Shown here: one piece after another, positions 42,264-50,900 of the stretch
Layout of the letters: every line of letters starts with the position of its first letter
How positions within the stretch are numbered: the first letter of the stretch is position 1
NCBI RefSeq assembly: GCF_041321095.1
Contig: NZ_JBGGWE010000021.1
Location: 28,496 to 92,495 of the forward strand
Length of the DNA: 64,000 nucleotides
Origin: Fibrella arboris
Lineage (GTDB): Bacteria; Bacteroidota; Bacteroidia; Cytophagales; Spirosomataceae
Direction of reading: 5' to 3'
Notes under the pieces: model-generated
Told to the model about the DNA's origin: nothing
Database searches by the model: none
The model's input: only the letters and a program-made list of their open reading frames with translations
Translations under genes and position numbers: made by a program

Positions 42264-43658
42264 ATGAAAAAGAAATCGAACCGCCTCTGGTGGATACTGG
42301 GCATCGCAGCCGTGTTAGTCGTTGGTGGTCTGGTAGCCGCCAAGCAAACCGGCATTATTGGGAAGCCCCCCACTACCGACGTTGATTTTGCCATCGCGCA
42401 ACGGACCGACATCATCGAACGGGTGAGCGCGTCGGGTCGGGTGCAGCCTGAAATCGAGGTGAAAATCAGCCCGGACGTGTCGGGAGAAATCATTGCCATG
42501 TATGTGAAGGAAGGTGACCCCGTCAAAGCGGGCCAGCTTTTGTGCCGTATTCGCCCTGATAACTACGAATCGTTTTCGGCCCGTGCCGAAGCAACCGTGA
42601 ATCAGAGCAAAGCCCAGCTTGAACAGTCGAAAGCGGGGGTGTTGCAGGCCGAAGCCCGGCTGATCCGTACGAAAGCGGATTATGAGCGAAGCCGAAAACT
42701 GCTGGCCGATAAAGTTATTTCACAAGCTGATTTTGAAACAGTTGAAGCCAACTACAATGTAGCCAAACAGGATATTGAGGCGCAAAAAGCCAATGTTCGT
42801 GCTGCCCAGTTCAGCATCCAGAGTGCCCAGGCCAGCCTGCGCGATGCCAAAGAAAACCTGCGGAAAACCACCATTTATTCGCCTGTAAACGGCACCGTAT
42901 CGAAGCTGAATGTTGAACAGGGCGAACGCGTGGTAGGTACGTCGCAAATGGCGGGTACAGAAATTATGCGGTTGGCCAACCTCAACAACATGGAGGTGCG
43001 CGTCAACGTGAATGAGAACGATATTGTCCGCGTAACGCTGGGTGATACCGCCGACATAGAAGTAGACTCGTACACCACAGCGGGTAAGAAATTCAAAGGG
43101 ATTGTTACAGAAGTAGCCAACACGGCTAACGGTCTGGCGGGCAGCACAGGCGCAGCGTCGGCGATATCGACCGATGCCGTGACTGAGTTTGAAGTGAAAA
43201 TCAAGATTCTGAACAGCTCCTACACTGACCTGTCGCAGAAACTGGGTAGCAAAGGCTTCCCGTTCAAACCGGGGATGACGGCCTCGGTTGAAGTGATCAC
43301 CGACCGAAAGGCAGGTGTACTGGCCGTACCTATCGCTGCTGTAACGACCCGGGCCGATAGCTCGAAGATTGTAGACGTGAAACCATCGGACAATAATGCC
43401 GTCGACGAGTCGAAGAACACAGCCAAAAAGGCAGCGATCAAAGAGATTGTCTTCGTATCACAAAACGGAAAGGCAGCGCAGCGTGAAGTGAAAACGGGCA
43501 TCAGTGATTTCGAGAATATTGAAATCGTATCTGGTCTGAAACCTGGCGACCAGGTTATTTCGGGGCCTTTTCTGGCGGTTTCTAAAAAGCTTAAACCGGG
43601 CGATCTGGTCACTAAACGTGATCCGAACAAGCAGAAAGCGAAGAAGGACGACGAATAA
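42264..43658 (+). CDS. HlyD/MacA-type periplasmic adaptor of an efflux pump
   Basis: 464 residues with an N-terminal anchor (WWILGIAAVLVVGGLVAA, about 9-26). The N-terminal barrel/lipoyl half has SPDVSGEIIAMYVKEGDPVK, a coiled-coil hairpin spans about 105-195, the second lipoyl half has YSPVNGTVSKLNVEQGERVV, and beta-barrel and MP domains follow. The C-terminus is Lys/Asp-rich. The architecture matches MacA/RND adaptors that bridge an inner-membrane transporter with TolC. No transporter subunit follows; the next genes belong to a different system. The ABC ATPase at 38887 is the nearest candidate partner. Confidence 0.92.
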   Translation: MKKKSNRLWWILGIAAVLVVGGLVAAKQTGIIGKPPTTDVDFAIAQRTDIIERVSASGRVQPEIEVKISPDVSGEIIAMYVKEGDPVKAGQLLCRIRPDNYESFSARAEATVNQSKAQLEQSKAGVLQAEARLIRTKADYERSRKLLADKVISQADFETVEANYNVAKQDIEAQKANVRAAQFSIQSAQASLRDAKENLRKTTIYSPVNGTVSKLNVEQGERVVGTSQMAGTEIMRLANLNNMEVRVNVNENDIVRVTLGDTADIEVDSYTTAGKKFKGIVTEVANTANGLAGSTGAASAISTDAVTEFEVKIKILNSSYTDLSQKLGSKGFPFKPGMTASVEVITDRKAGVLAVPIAAVTTRADSSKIVDVKPSDNNAVDESKNTAKKAAIKEIVFVSQNGKAAQREVKTGISDFENIEIVSGLKPGDQVISGPFLAVSKKLKPGDLVTKRDPNKQKAKKDDE

Positions 43659-43668
43659 AAACAGTTTA

Positions 43669-43756
43669 CTGTTTTCTGTTTACTGTCTTCTGTTGCGCTG
43701 CTAACTTACCTGACTTTGGTTTAGCAGCGCAACAGAAGACAGTGAACAGAAAACAG
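43669..43756. repeat. Intergenic palindrome with GCGCTGC core (CTGTTTACTGT family)
   Basis: Arms 43669-43704 and 43721-43756 are inverted over 36 nt with one mismatch. Outer parts are degenerate ACTGTTTTCTGTTT units and the inner part is TTGCGCTGCTAA/TTAGCAGCGCAA around a 16-nt loop. It lies between the adaptor gene and the gene at 43769. Confidence 0.93.
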
Positions 43757-43768
43757 ACGACTTTTTTC

Positions 43769-44380
43769 ATGCACGGTACCATTATTCATTACGATTCCCT
43801 CACCCAATGTGGCCTGCTCAGGACTAAAGCGGGACAAATACAGTATTTCCGGCTCGACGAGGTTAGTAGTCAGGGCCTTGTTGCCGCTGGTCAACCTGTA
43901 GCTTTGCGTACTGGCGTGCTGGTTGACACGGGCGGCAGCCAACATGATGCGAGCCTGCCGATACGGCCACCACAGCGAGCTAATGCGCAGGTTACCGCCG
44001 CACCGCCAGTTGCTCAGGTACGTTCCGGGCGTGGCATCAGTTGGATCGGTGCTGTACTTGCCATTGGCGCGTTGATTCTGCTCATGCTGTCGGGCGGTGA
44101 ACAGAGCGGCTACGCAAGCCCAAACCCCCGCCTGGTTGAATCGACCTTTGGTATGGCTGCATCCATATTGCTGGTGCTGGAGGCCGTTTTCTTCATGAGT
44201 TCAGCCGGAAGCCGCCGTCGAATTCGCTGGACTTTCTGGCTCATTGGCTGGTCCTCTTTATTTGCCTACGTTGGTCGAACATTCGACGGTTTCGAAGCCG
44301 ACGATGCAACCGGTTGGTATGCCTATGCGCTACTAACACTAGGTTTTGCCGTTTACATCTTACCTTATCGGTCTAAATGA
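43769..44380 (+). CDS. Membrane protein with N-terminal OB/cold-shock-like segment
   Basis: 203 residues from the ATG at 43769 (MHGTIIHYDSLTQCGLLRTK); an upstream GTG in frame lies inside the palindrome and is not a likely start. Residues 1-50 resemble a cold-shock/OB-type strand pattern (GTIIHYDSLTQCGLL, QIQYFRLDEV, GQPVALRTG). A Pro/Ala-rich linker follows, then four hydrophobic helices between about 105 and 200 (ISWIGAVLAIGALILLMLS, AASILLVLEAVFFMS, WTFWLIGWSSLFAYVG, YALLTLGFAVYILPY). Not recognised as a named family. It may be the first gene of the downstream operon. Confidence 0.7.
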   Translation: MHGTIIHYDSLTQCGLLRTKAGQIQYFRLDEVSSQGLVAAGQPVALRTGVLVDTGGSQHDASLPIRPPQRANAQVTAAPPVAQVRSGRGISWIGAVLAIGALILLMLSGGEQSGYASPNPRLVESTFGMAASILLVLEAVFFMSSAGSRRRIRWTFWLIGWSSLFAYVGRTFDGFEADDATGWYAYALLTLGFAVYILPYRSK

Positions 44381-44482
44381 GTTCAACCTGTAAGGGTCAT
44401 CATTAACGTTGTGCTGTCTGTGAAGAATATGCATAGCCAACTCAACGTTGACCACTGACCTGTTGACCATAAACACGTATCC

Positions 44483-45760
44483 ATGACCCTACACACACGA
44501 AATGCCCTGTTCTTTCTACTGATCGCCTTAACTGTTGCCGCTTGCGGCGGCGGGAAAAAGCGGACGCCAAACGATGAGACAACGGCCCCTGCCAAAGCCG
44601 AGACAGTTGGTACTGTCCACTTTTTTCTGGAAACATCGGCCAGTATGGGCGGTTACCTGAAAGGGGGTACCACCTTCAAAGATGTTGTTGCCGACGTAGT
44701 CACAAAGGCTAACCAGATCAAGCCGGTTTCGCTCTATACGATTTCGGGAAAACCGCAGCCTGTCAGCGCTGACGTAAACACCTTTGTGGCGCAGATGGCG
44801 ACTACGCCACTGGCAACGGGGAAAAGCTCGGAACTACACCAGATTTTCAGGCAGGTGGGTGAAAAGGCAAAGGGGAATAACGTAGCCATTTTCGTGTCTG
44901 ACTGCATTCTCTCGTTCCCTGATGCCGATATCAAACGTAACCCGGAGGTGAACCGTAACGATGCATCGAGCACGTTGAAGAACAGCATTTACGATCAATT
45001 TGCTACCTTCAACAAGCAGGGCATTGGCGCTACCGTGCTGGCCTTTACCTCACCGTTTAATGGCACGTACTATACCTATCAGAACCAGAAACAGGCACTA
45101 AAGGGCGAATCAAGGCCATTTTACGTCTGGATCATCGGTAGGCAAAGCCTGATCGGTCCGTTCACGCAGCAACTGCTGGAAAGCCTGTCGACCGCTCCGG
45201 CCAAACGGCTTGATTTTGGCGCGGCGGGTGCGCTGAAACAGTATGACCTGTTCTTCGGTCTAAATAAAAGCGGCGAGTGGCGGGCCGACCGCAACAACCT
45301 CACCAACATTGAGATGGGCCGAAAAGCCAAACCCATCGAATTCGCTATCGGTCTGAATCTGGCAGGTCTGCCCGACTACGCACAGGCAGAAACGTACCTG
45401 CAAAAAAACCTGTCTACTACCGTTGACAATGGGGAGATCAAGCTGGTGAAAGTGCAGCGAAAAGGAGCGGTTGAAACGGGCCGTATGAGCGATCGGGAAC
45501 AAAAACTCCTGAGTCAGAATACGCACATACTCACCTTCCGCGTTTCTAGTTTGTTTGCCGACGAGGCCGCAATGACCCTCAGGCTCCCTGTTCGCTTCGA
45601 TTCATGGTACGTGGACTGGTCAACGATGGACGATCGATCGGCCGAAGGGCGGCGGAACAAAACGTTCGCGCTCGAACACCTGATGACTGGCGTTCGGGAA
45701 GCGTACCAGACAAATGGCAATGAATTCGCCGCAATGACTATTAAACTAAGTAAAAATTAA
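44483..45760 (+). CDS. Lipoprotein with vWA-like domain
   Basis: 425 residues with a lipobox VAAC (Cys about 21), so it is membrane-anchored and exposed outside the cytoplasm. From about residue 45 a von Willebrand A-like fold is suggested. VHFFLETSASMGGYLKG replaces the usual D-x-S-x-S by E-T-S-A-S. SELHQIFRQVGEKAKG and VAIFVSDCILSF supply further strand-end acidic positions, and GIGATVLAFTSPF follows. The last 130 residues form a separate beta-rich part. Metal binding is uncertain because the first Asp is Glu. It opens a co-directional set with tubulin-like and actin-like genes. Confidence 0.75.
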   Translation: MTLHTRNALFFLLIALTVAACGGGKKRTPNDETTAPAKAETVGTVHFFLETSASMGGYLKGGTTFKDVVADVVTKANQIKPVSLYTISGKPQPVSADVNTFVAQMATTPLATGKSSELHQIFRQVGEKAKGNNVAIFVSDCILSFPDADIKRNPEVNRNDASSTLKNSIYDQFATFNKQGIGATVLAFTSPFNGTYYTYQNQKQALKGESRPFYVWIIGRQSLIGPFTQQLLESLSTAPAKRLDFGAAGALKQYDLFFGLNKSGEWRADRNNLTNIEMGRKAKPIEFAIGLNLAGLPDYAQAETYLQKNLSTTVDNGEIKLVKVQRKGAVETGRMSDREQKLLSQNTHILTFRVSSLFADEAAMTLRLPVRFDSWYVDWSTMDDRSAEGRRNKTFALEHLMTGVREAYQTNGNEFAAMTIKLSKN

Positions 45761-45765
45761 CTGGC

Positions 45766-45848
45766 GTAGCCCCCCGCCCTAAAGGGAGCCCGCTGGCGCA
45801 TCAGCTACATTGGTGCGCCAGCGGGCTCCCTTTAGGGCGGGGGGCTAC
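45766..45848. repeat. Perfect 35-bp intergenic palindrome
   Basis: Arms 45766-45800 and 45814-45848 are identical inverted copies over 35 nt, starting GTAGCCCCCCGCCC and ending GCTGGCGCA at the 13-nt loop. It lies between the vWA-like lipoprotein and the small membrane protein genes. The CCCTAAAGGG block and GTAGCCCCC edge also occur in the elements around the DUF559 gene (51700-52263). Confidence 0.96.
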
Positions 45849-45868
45849 GTTGAGACTAACTCCCTTCC

Positions 45869-46243
45869 ATGTTCACATCCATCTACGAACTCTTTCTTGG
45901 TCAAAATAACGACCCGATCTACGTCGACGAAATCTTTACGCCGGTGGGGACCATGACACTGCTGGTGGCACTTGGTGTAGCTGTTGTTTTCTATGTAGCC
46001 CTGGGCCGTTGGAAGCCCGTGTTCCATCGCATCCTTCACTGGGCGATTGCCCTGGTCGGTACGTTGATCTTTGCCTACGCCTATGCTGTCTGGTATGCGA
46101 AGGACCGCACCGGGGCCGATGATGCCGACTCGTACATGACTGGCTTTGGTGGCGTTAATGTGCTGCTGGCGGCTGTCCTGTTTTTTTTATTTTCCCTGGC
46201 GTTGAAGAACGCATCCATCTTTGCCAAGAGAACACCATTTTAA
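45869..46243 (+). CDS. Small polytopic membrane protein
   Basis: 124 residues with three hydrophobic helices: MTLLVALGVAVVFYVALG (about 28-45), ILHWAIALVGTLIFAYAYAV (about 55-74) and VNVLLAAVLFFLFSLAL (about 95-111). No catalytic motif and no known family. It sits between the vWA-like lipoprotein and the tubulin-like protein, with only palindromic elements as spacers, so it probably provides a membrane anchor or scaffold for that system. Confidence 0.7.
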   Translation: MFTSIYELFLGQNNDPIYVDEIFTPVGTMTLLVALGVAVVFYVALGRWKPVFHRILHWAIALVGTLIFAYAYAVWYAKDRTGADDADSYMTGFGGVNVLLAAVLFFLFSLALKNASIFAKRTPF

Positions 46244-46245
46244 AT

Positions 46246-46346
46246 GAGTTTCAGGCGTCAAGTGTCAGGTGTCAAGTGCGCTGCTTACTTAACAGACCGT
46301 TGATAGGCAGCGCCACTTGACACCTGAAACTTGACACCTGAAACTC
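46246..46346. repeat. Intergenic palindrome with GCGCTGC core (GTGTCAGGT family)
   Basis: The left arm 46246-46284 (GAGTTTCAGGCGTCAAGTGT and on, ending GCGCTGC) and right arm 46307-46346 are inverted with two mismatches and one indel. Outer parts are tandem TCAAGTGTCAGG units. It occupies the spacer ahead of the tubulin-like gene, whose ATG lies 9 bp further. Confidence 0.92.
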
Positions 46347-46354
46347 CCTTTCCC

Positions 46355-47833
46355 ATGAAACTTTTCCTTTTCGGTATTGGTGGTACGGGTGCCCGCGTGT
46401 TGCGGTCGCTGACCATGTTGCTGGCCTCGGGGGCCAACGTACCCAATGATCTGACGATTATTCCGATTCTGCTGGATATGGACATGCAGAACGGCGACAC
46501 CGAACGTGCCTTGCGCCTGGTGGAACTGTATCGCAGCCTCCGAACAGCCGGTTACCCGAACGGTCCGCAGGATCGCAATGGAAAGCGGCCGTTCTTCGGG
46601 ACATCGCTGCAGCCGCTGGGTACGTTGCAGGCCGAGAATGCGCAACAACAGATTGGTGATTCGGTGCTGCCCAAACTGACCGATCATCAGGGTACGTTCG
46701 AGGAGTTTCTCAATGTGAGCAGCATGGAGGAAATCGACCGTGAGTTCCTGAAGCTGCTGTACGACAACTCCGCAAAACCGACCAACGCTGAACTGAAACT
46801 GAACCTGTCGGTGGGTTTTAAAGGCAATCCGAACATCGGTAGTGTGGTGTTCAACGCGCTGGAAGATTCGCCGGTGTACAAGTACTTCATCAGTGCCTTT
46901 AACGACCAGACCGACCGGATCTTCGTGATCAGTTCTATTTTCGGTGGAACGGGGTCGGCCGGTTTTCCGCAACTGGTGAAGCTGTTGCAACACCCCAGCC
47001 AGAAGATGCCGATCCGCAATGCCAAGAAAGGCGCGGTGACGGTGATGCCCTATTTTGCGCTGGAAGAAAACAGCCAGAGCGCTATTGACCAGAATCGCTT
47101 CCTCTCGAAAACGAAAGCGGCGCTGTCGTATTATCAAAGTCAGATCGACCTCGACGCGCTGTATTACATTGGCGACCGTCCCGGTGCCAAGCTGTATCCG
47201 AACGTTGAGGGTGGGGCCAAGCAGGCTAACAACGCCCATGTAGTGGAAATGCTGGCCGCCGAAGCCGTGCTCGATTTTGCCCGTCGTGGCCCCGGCGAGT
47301 TCAGCAGCGACAAACGTTACCTCGAATATGGCCTCCGCCGCAACGACCGGAGCCTTGATCTGGCGCATTTCGGTGATACAACCTACCAGAACCTGCTGGA
47401 GCCGATGGTTCGGTTTACCTACGCCGCCAAATTCTATACCGATTTTGTGCCGAACAACCTGGGCGAAGCCTTCGCTAAAGAACTGAATCTGCCGCAAACG
47501 CTGCGTTCAGGTACGTTCTATACCTCGCTCGATAACTTCATCAACGCCTACAAAACGTGGCTCCGCGAACTGGCTGTGAACGACCGCAGCTTTGCTCCGT
47601 TTGATCTGGACAGCGATTTTAACGGCTTAATCCGGTCGAAACGGATCGAAACGAGTTTCTTTAGCAAAGGCATCAGCGAAGGCTTTTTGCAGGAAGCAGC
47701 GGGTAAAGCGCAAAACAGTCTGAAAGCGGCGTATCCAACCAGCGAAGCCCGCTTTATGCAGCTTTTGATGGAAGTTGCCGATAAGAGTATTGAGAAATTA
47801 GGCCCGCTGAACCGTCAGCTAGCCGACGCATAA
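46355..47833 (+). CDS. Tubulin/FtsZ-superfamily protein (tubulin-like GTPase)
   Basis: 492 residues from the ATG at 46355; a TTG eight codons up lies in the palindrome. The start MKLFLFGIGGTGARVLRSLT matches the T1 nucleotide loop. IFVISSIFGGTGSAGFPQLV at about 189-208 holds the diagnostic tubulin T4 signature GGTG-S-A-G. RRNDRSLDLAHFGD at about 328-341 may be the T7 loop (N...D). The order and spacing fit a tubulin-like (Tubulin_2-type) domain with large insertions, clearly longer than FtsZ's core and without the FtsZ C-terminal peptide. GTP binding is expected; polymerisation is inferred. It is followed by an actin-like ATPase gene. Confidence 0.8.
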   Translation: MKLFLFGIGGTGARVLRSLTMLLASGANVPNDLTIIPILLDMDMQNGDTERALRLVELYRSLRTAGYPNGPQDRNGKRPFFGTSLQPLGTLQAENAQQQIGDSVLPKLTDHQGTFEEFLNVSSMEEIDREFLKLLYDNSAKPTNAELKLNLSVGFKGNPNIGSVVFNALEDSPVYKYFISAFNDQTDRIFVISSIFGGTGSAGFPQLVKLLQHPSQKMPIRNAKKGAVTVMPYFALEENSQSAIDQNRFLSKTKAALSYYQSQIDLDALYYIGDRPGAKLYPNVEGGAKQANNAHVVEMLAAEAVLDFARRGPGEFSSDKRYLEYGLRRNDRSLDLAHFGDTTYQNLLEPMVRFTYAAKFYTDFVPNNLGEAFAKELNLPQTLRSGTFYTSLDNFINAYKTWLRELAVNDRSFAPFDLDSDFNGLIRSKRIETSFFSKGISEGFLQEAAGKAQNSLKAAYPTSEARFMQLLMEVADKSIEKLGPLNRQLADA

Positions 47834-47846
47834 AATCAGTTTACAG

Positions 47847-47936
47847 TTTTCAGTTTACCGTTTTCTGTTGCGCTGCATCACGCACGTTTCGGGTAATAGC
47901 GGGGTAACTGTAAACAGTAAACGGCAAACTGAAGAC
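47847..47936. repeat. Intergenic palindrome (CAGTTTACTGT family)
   Basis: Arms 47847-47870 and 47913-47936 (GTTTTCAGTTTACCGTTTTC against GTCTTCAGTTTGCCGTTTAC read on the other strand) match at about 21 of 24. The left inner side carries TTGCGCTGC as at 43669, but the right inner copy is lost. It separates the tubulin-like and actin-like genes. Confidence 0.85.
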
Positions 47937-47944
47937 ATAAAAAG

Positions 47945-50900
47945 ATGCCTCACATCCTTCGCATAGATACCGACCCGAATGTTAGCCAGCAGAATCATAA
48001 CGGCTGGACGGGCAGTCCGGCGGGACTGACGGGTAACCGCATTGAACATATTCCCGATACGCTGACCGCCGCTGCTGGCGGGGCGGCGGGTTCGGCGGCC
48101 AAGGCAGGTACGTCCATTCCATCGCCGTTTGCGCGGTTGTACCTGTTCGATACGGCGTTCAGGATGGTCAAAAATAACCTCCAACCGGCCGAACTGAGCA
48201 TGTATCACGTGCTGGTATCACACACGCTCGACCTCCTTGAACTGCTGTTTCAGGCGGGAAATTCCGACGACCTGACCTATAAGCTCTGGAACCGGAGCGA
48301 GCGGCTGGGGAAACTGGCATCGGCTACGGGTGGCGGTGGTGCCATGGGCCTGGCGCGGCATCCGCATCAGGTGCTGGCCAAAGCGCTGGAACTCGATTTT
48401 CGGAATGAACTGGCGTCTGTTCAGGCCACAACCCTGATCTATTATAAAGGGGCCCTGCTGGGTGGTACATCACCGTTGACACTGGTGTTTACTACGCCAA
48501 ACTGGGAACAGGAGCGCCAGAACAAGTTTATCGATCCGCCGAAGAGTAGCACGGGACGTACGCTGTTTCAGAACGATTATGTGCCGCTGAGTGCCCGTGA
48601 CGAAGGATTTACTACGTACCTGCGCCGCTGGTACGAGCAGTATAACAACCTGATGCCGCCGGGCGGGTTCAAGGAGTATCTCTACCGGGTTTTCTTCGAT
48701 AGCGCCGTGGTGCCACCCGTTACGGCGGGGGTGACGCTGAGCAATTTTGAGCCGATCCAGGTACGTGGCGAAAGCACGTCGGTATTGCAGGTGCTGCCGG
48801 GTATGCCGCTCTACCGCGTTCGTGAAGACGACGTGCTGAACGACATCGAAGAGAACTCCGATTTCCTGATGGTACCAACGGTGGATTACTACACCCGCGA
48901 AACCAGCAACGGTGCTGCCACGGGTGTACGCAAACCACTGGCGCTGGCCTCGCGCATGGATGTAGCGGGCCGGTACGTGAAAAACACCAACTGGAACAGC
49001 AACACCGTTATTATGCGGCAGCGCGATCTGGGCGGTGGTTTTCTGCTGTCGGAACGCTTCCTGCCGGGTGTCGACAACGTGAAATATCCGTTTGTAACGA
49101 CCGACGATTTCCTGGAGGACTTCCTGATACGGATGCCGTACAAGCTCAACAGTGGCCGATTCTTCACCGGTACACCGGGCGATATGGAGTTTTTGTTGCC
49201 TGTTCGGAAAGAGTACTTCAGCTTCTTCCGCATGGAGGATCTGACCAAGCAGCTGACCCTGCGTACCGAAGACCGGGGCATGGAGCGGGTCATCATCGCG
49301 TCGCTGACCATTCCGGTGAAGAACAACCGGACGGTTACCTTCCGCAAAGAGTATAATCTGGGGAATCCAGACACGATGATCGAGTTCCGGGCGGGGCTGG
49401 CCTGTTTTCCGTTCTACAAGATCACCGTGCCCGACGCGCAATTACAGGCGCTGAACGAATACAACGTGATGTTGCTGGATGGCAGCAAAGACGACGCGAA
49501 TTTCCATGCAGGTCGGTCGGTGCGGTTCTTCCAGTTTGCGCAGGTGGTGAACAACCAGCCATTGGTAGTGCCCGCCCCCGACCATCGGACCCCTAAATCA
49601 GGGCCAACGCAGGCAGCTTCGTATTACTACAAAGTACCGCAGGCGTTCGACCTGATGGAAGTGCAACTGCAGCGGAATGGTGTTCCGTACCGCGGGCTGG
49701 TGCTTCCGAAGTTCACGATCATCAGTGAGCGGGGGTATAAGCCATTTACGTTTGCCATCGACTTCGGTACGTCAAATACACACGTGGCCTACGTAGACAC
49801 AAATCTCGGTAATGCTGATCCGAAGACGCTGACAATCAGCGACGATAAGGTGAATCTGGACGCTGATGAACTACAGATGGTATCGCTCAACAAGCCGTAT
49901 GACGGGTACGAAGCACAGACGCCGTATGCCCGGTATCGGTTGCCGGTGAGCTACGGCAGCCTGCCCGAAATGGAGCGATTTATCCGGCGCGAATTCATGC
50001 CAGCTATTGTGGGTAGTCAGTACGGTTCGCCCTTCTCGTTCCCCCTTCGGACAACGGTTTACGAAAAGACCGGCTCATCTGATAGCGGCGACAACCTGTT
50101 CAGCAAGATCAATTTAGGGTTCAATATCGACCTCGAAGATGGCAGTACGGGCGTTAACCGGTACGTGACTAACCTGAAATGGCTGTTCGAGAACCAGCCC
50201 GGCGACCCCATGAACCGGCCTCGCGTTCGGGCGTTCTTCGAGACGTTGCTGTTGATGATGCGGAACAAGATTTTGCTCAACCAGGGTAATCTGACCGACA
50301 CTAAGGTGACGTGGCTGGCCCCAACGAGTATGCAGGCTGATACGGAAGATAAACTGGTTGCCGAGTGGGAAAATGCGTTCCGGCGGGTCTTCAAGTCCAC
50401 GCAATATTTCCGGCCAAACCCAATTCCTGAATCGCTGGCGCCGCATTTCTTCCTGGTTACGAAAGGCGTAAAATCTTTTGCCGACGCGGTGAACGTGGAT
50501 ATTGGAGGTGGTACGGCCGACATCATGCTGTTCATGAAGCAGCAGAACAAATACCTGAACACCTCATTCCGGTTTGCGGGCTACGACATCTGGGGCGGTG
50601 GCCTGAATCAGCAGGGGCATCCGTCGCACCTGAAGGATAACGGTTTCATTCTAAACTACCTGCAATACCGCCGGACACTGACGCAGGCGCCAGCGCCGGA
50701 AGATCAGATCCTGGATACGTTCCTGGCCAACAATGATCTGAGCGCTGAGGATATCGTCAGCCTGCTGTTCCGTAATGATGCGCACTATAAGTTCACGCAG
50801 TCGATTGTGGATGGTCGACCAGCGTTGCGGATCGTGCTGTTCCTGCATTATTCGGCCATTGTGTACCACCTGGTGCAACTGATCGAAGCCAACCAGATGG

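Noticed and set aside
44381..44482. Another palindromic element before the vWA-like lipoprotein
   Set aside because: CAACGTTGACC and related segments suggest inverted pieces, but the arms do not align well enough to claim an element.
46289..47497. 402-codon minus-strand frame
   Set aside because: It lies opposite the tubulin-like gene, which carries diagnostic motifs; composition is Gln/His/Arg-rich and shadow-like.
48470..49441. 323-codon minus-strand frame
   Set aside because: Antisense to the actin-like gene; no domain or start context supports it.
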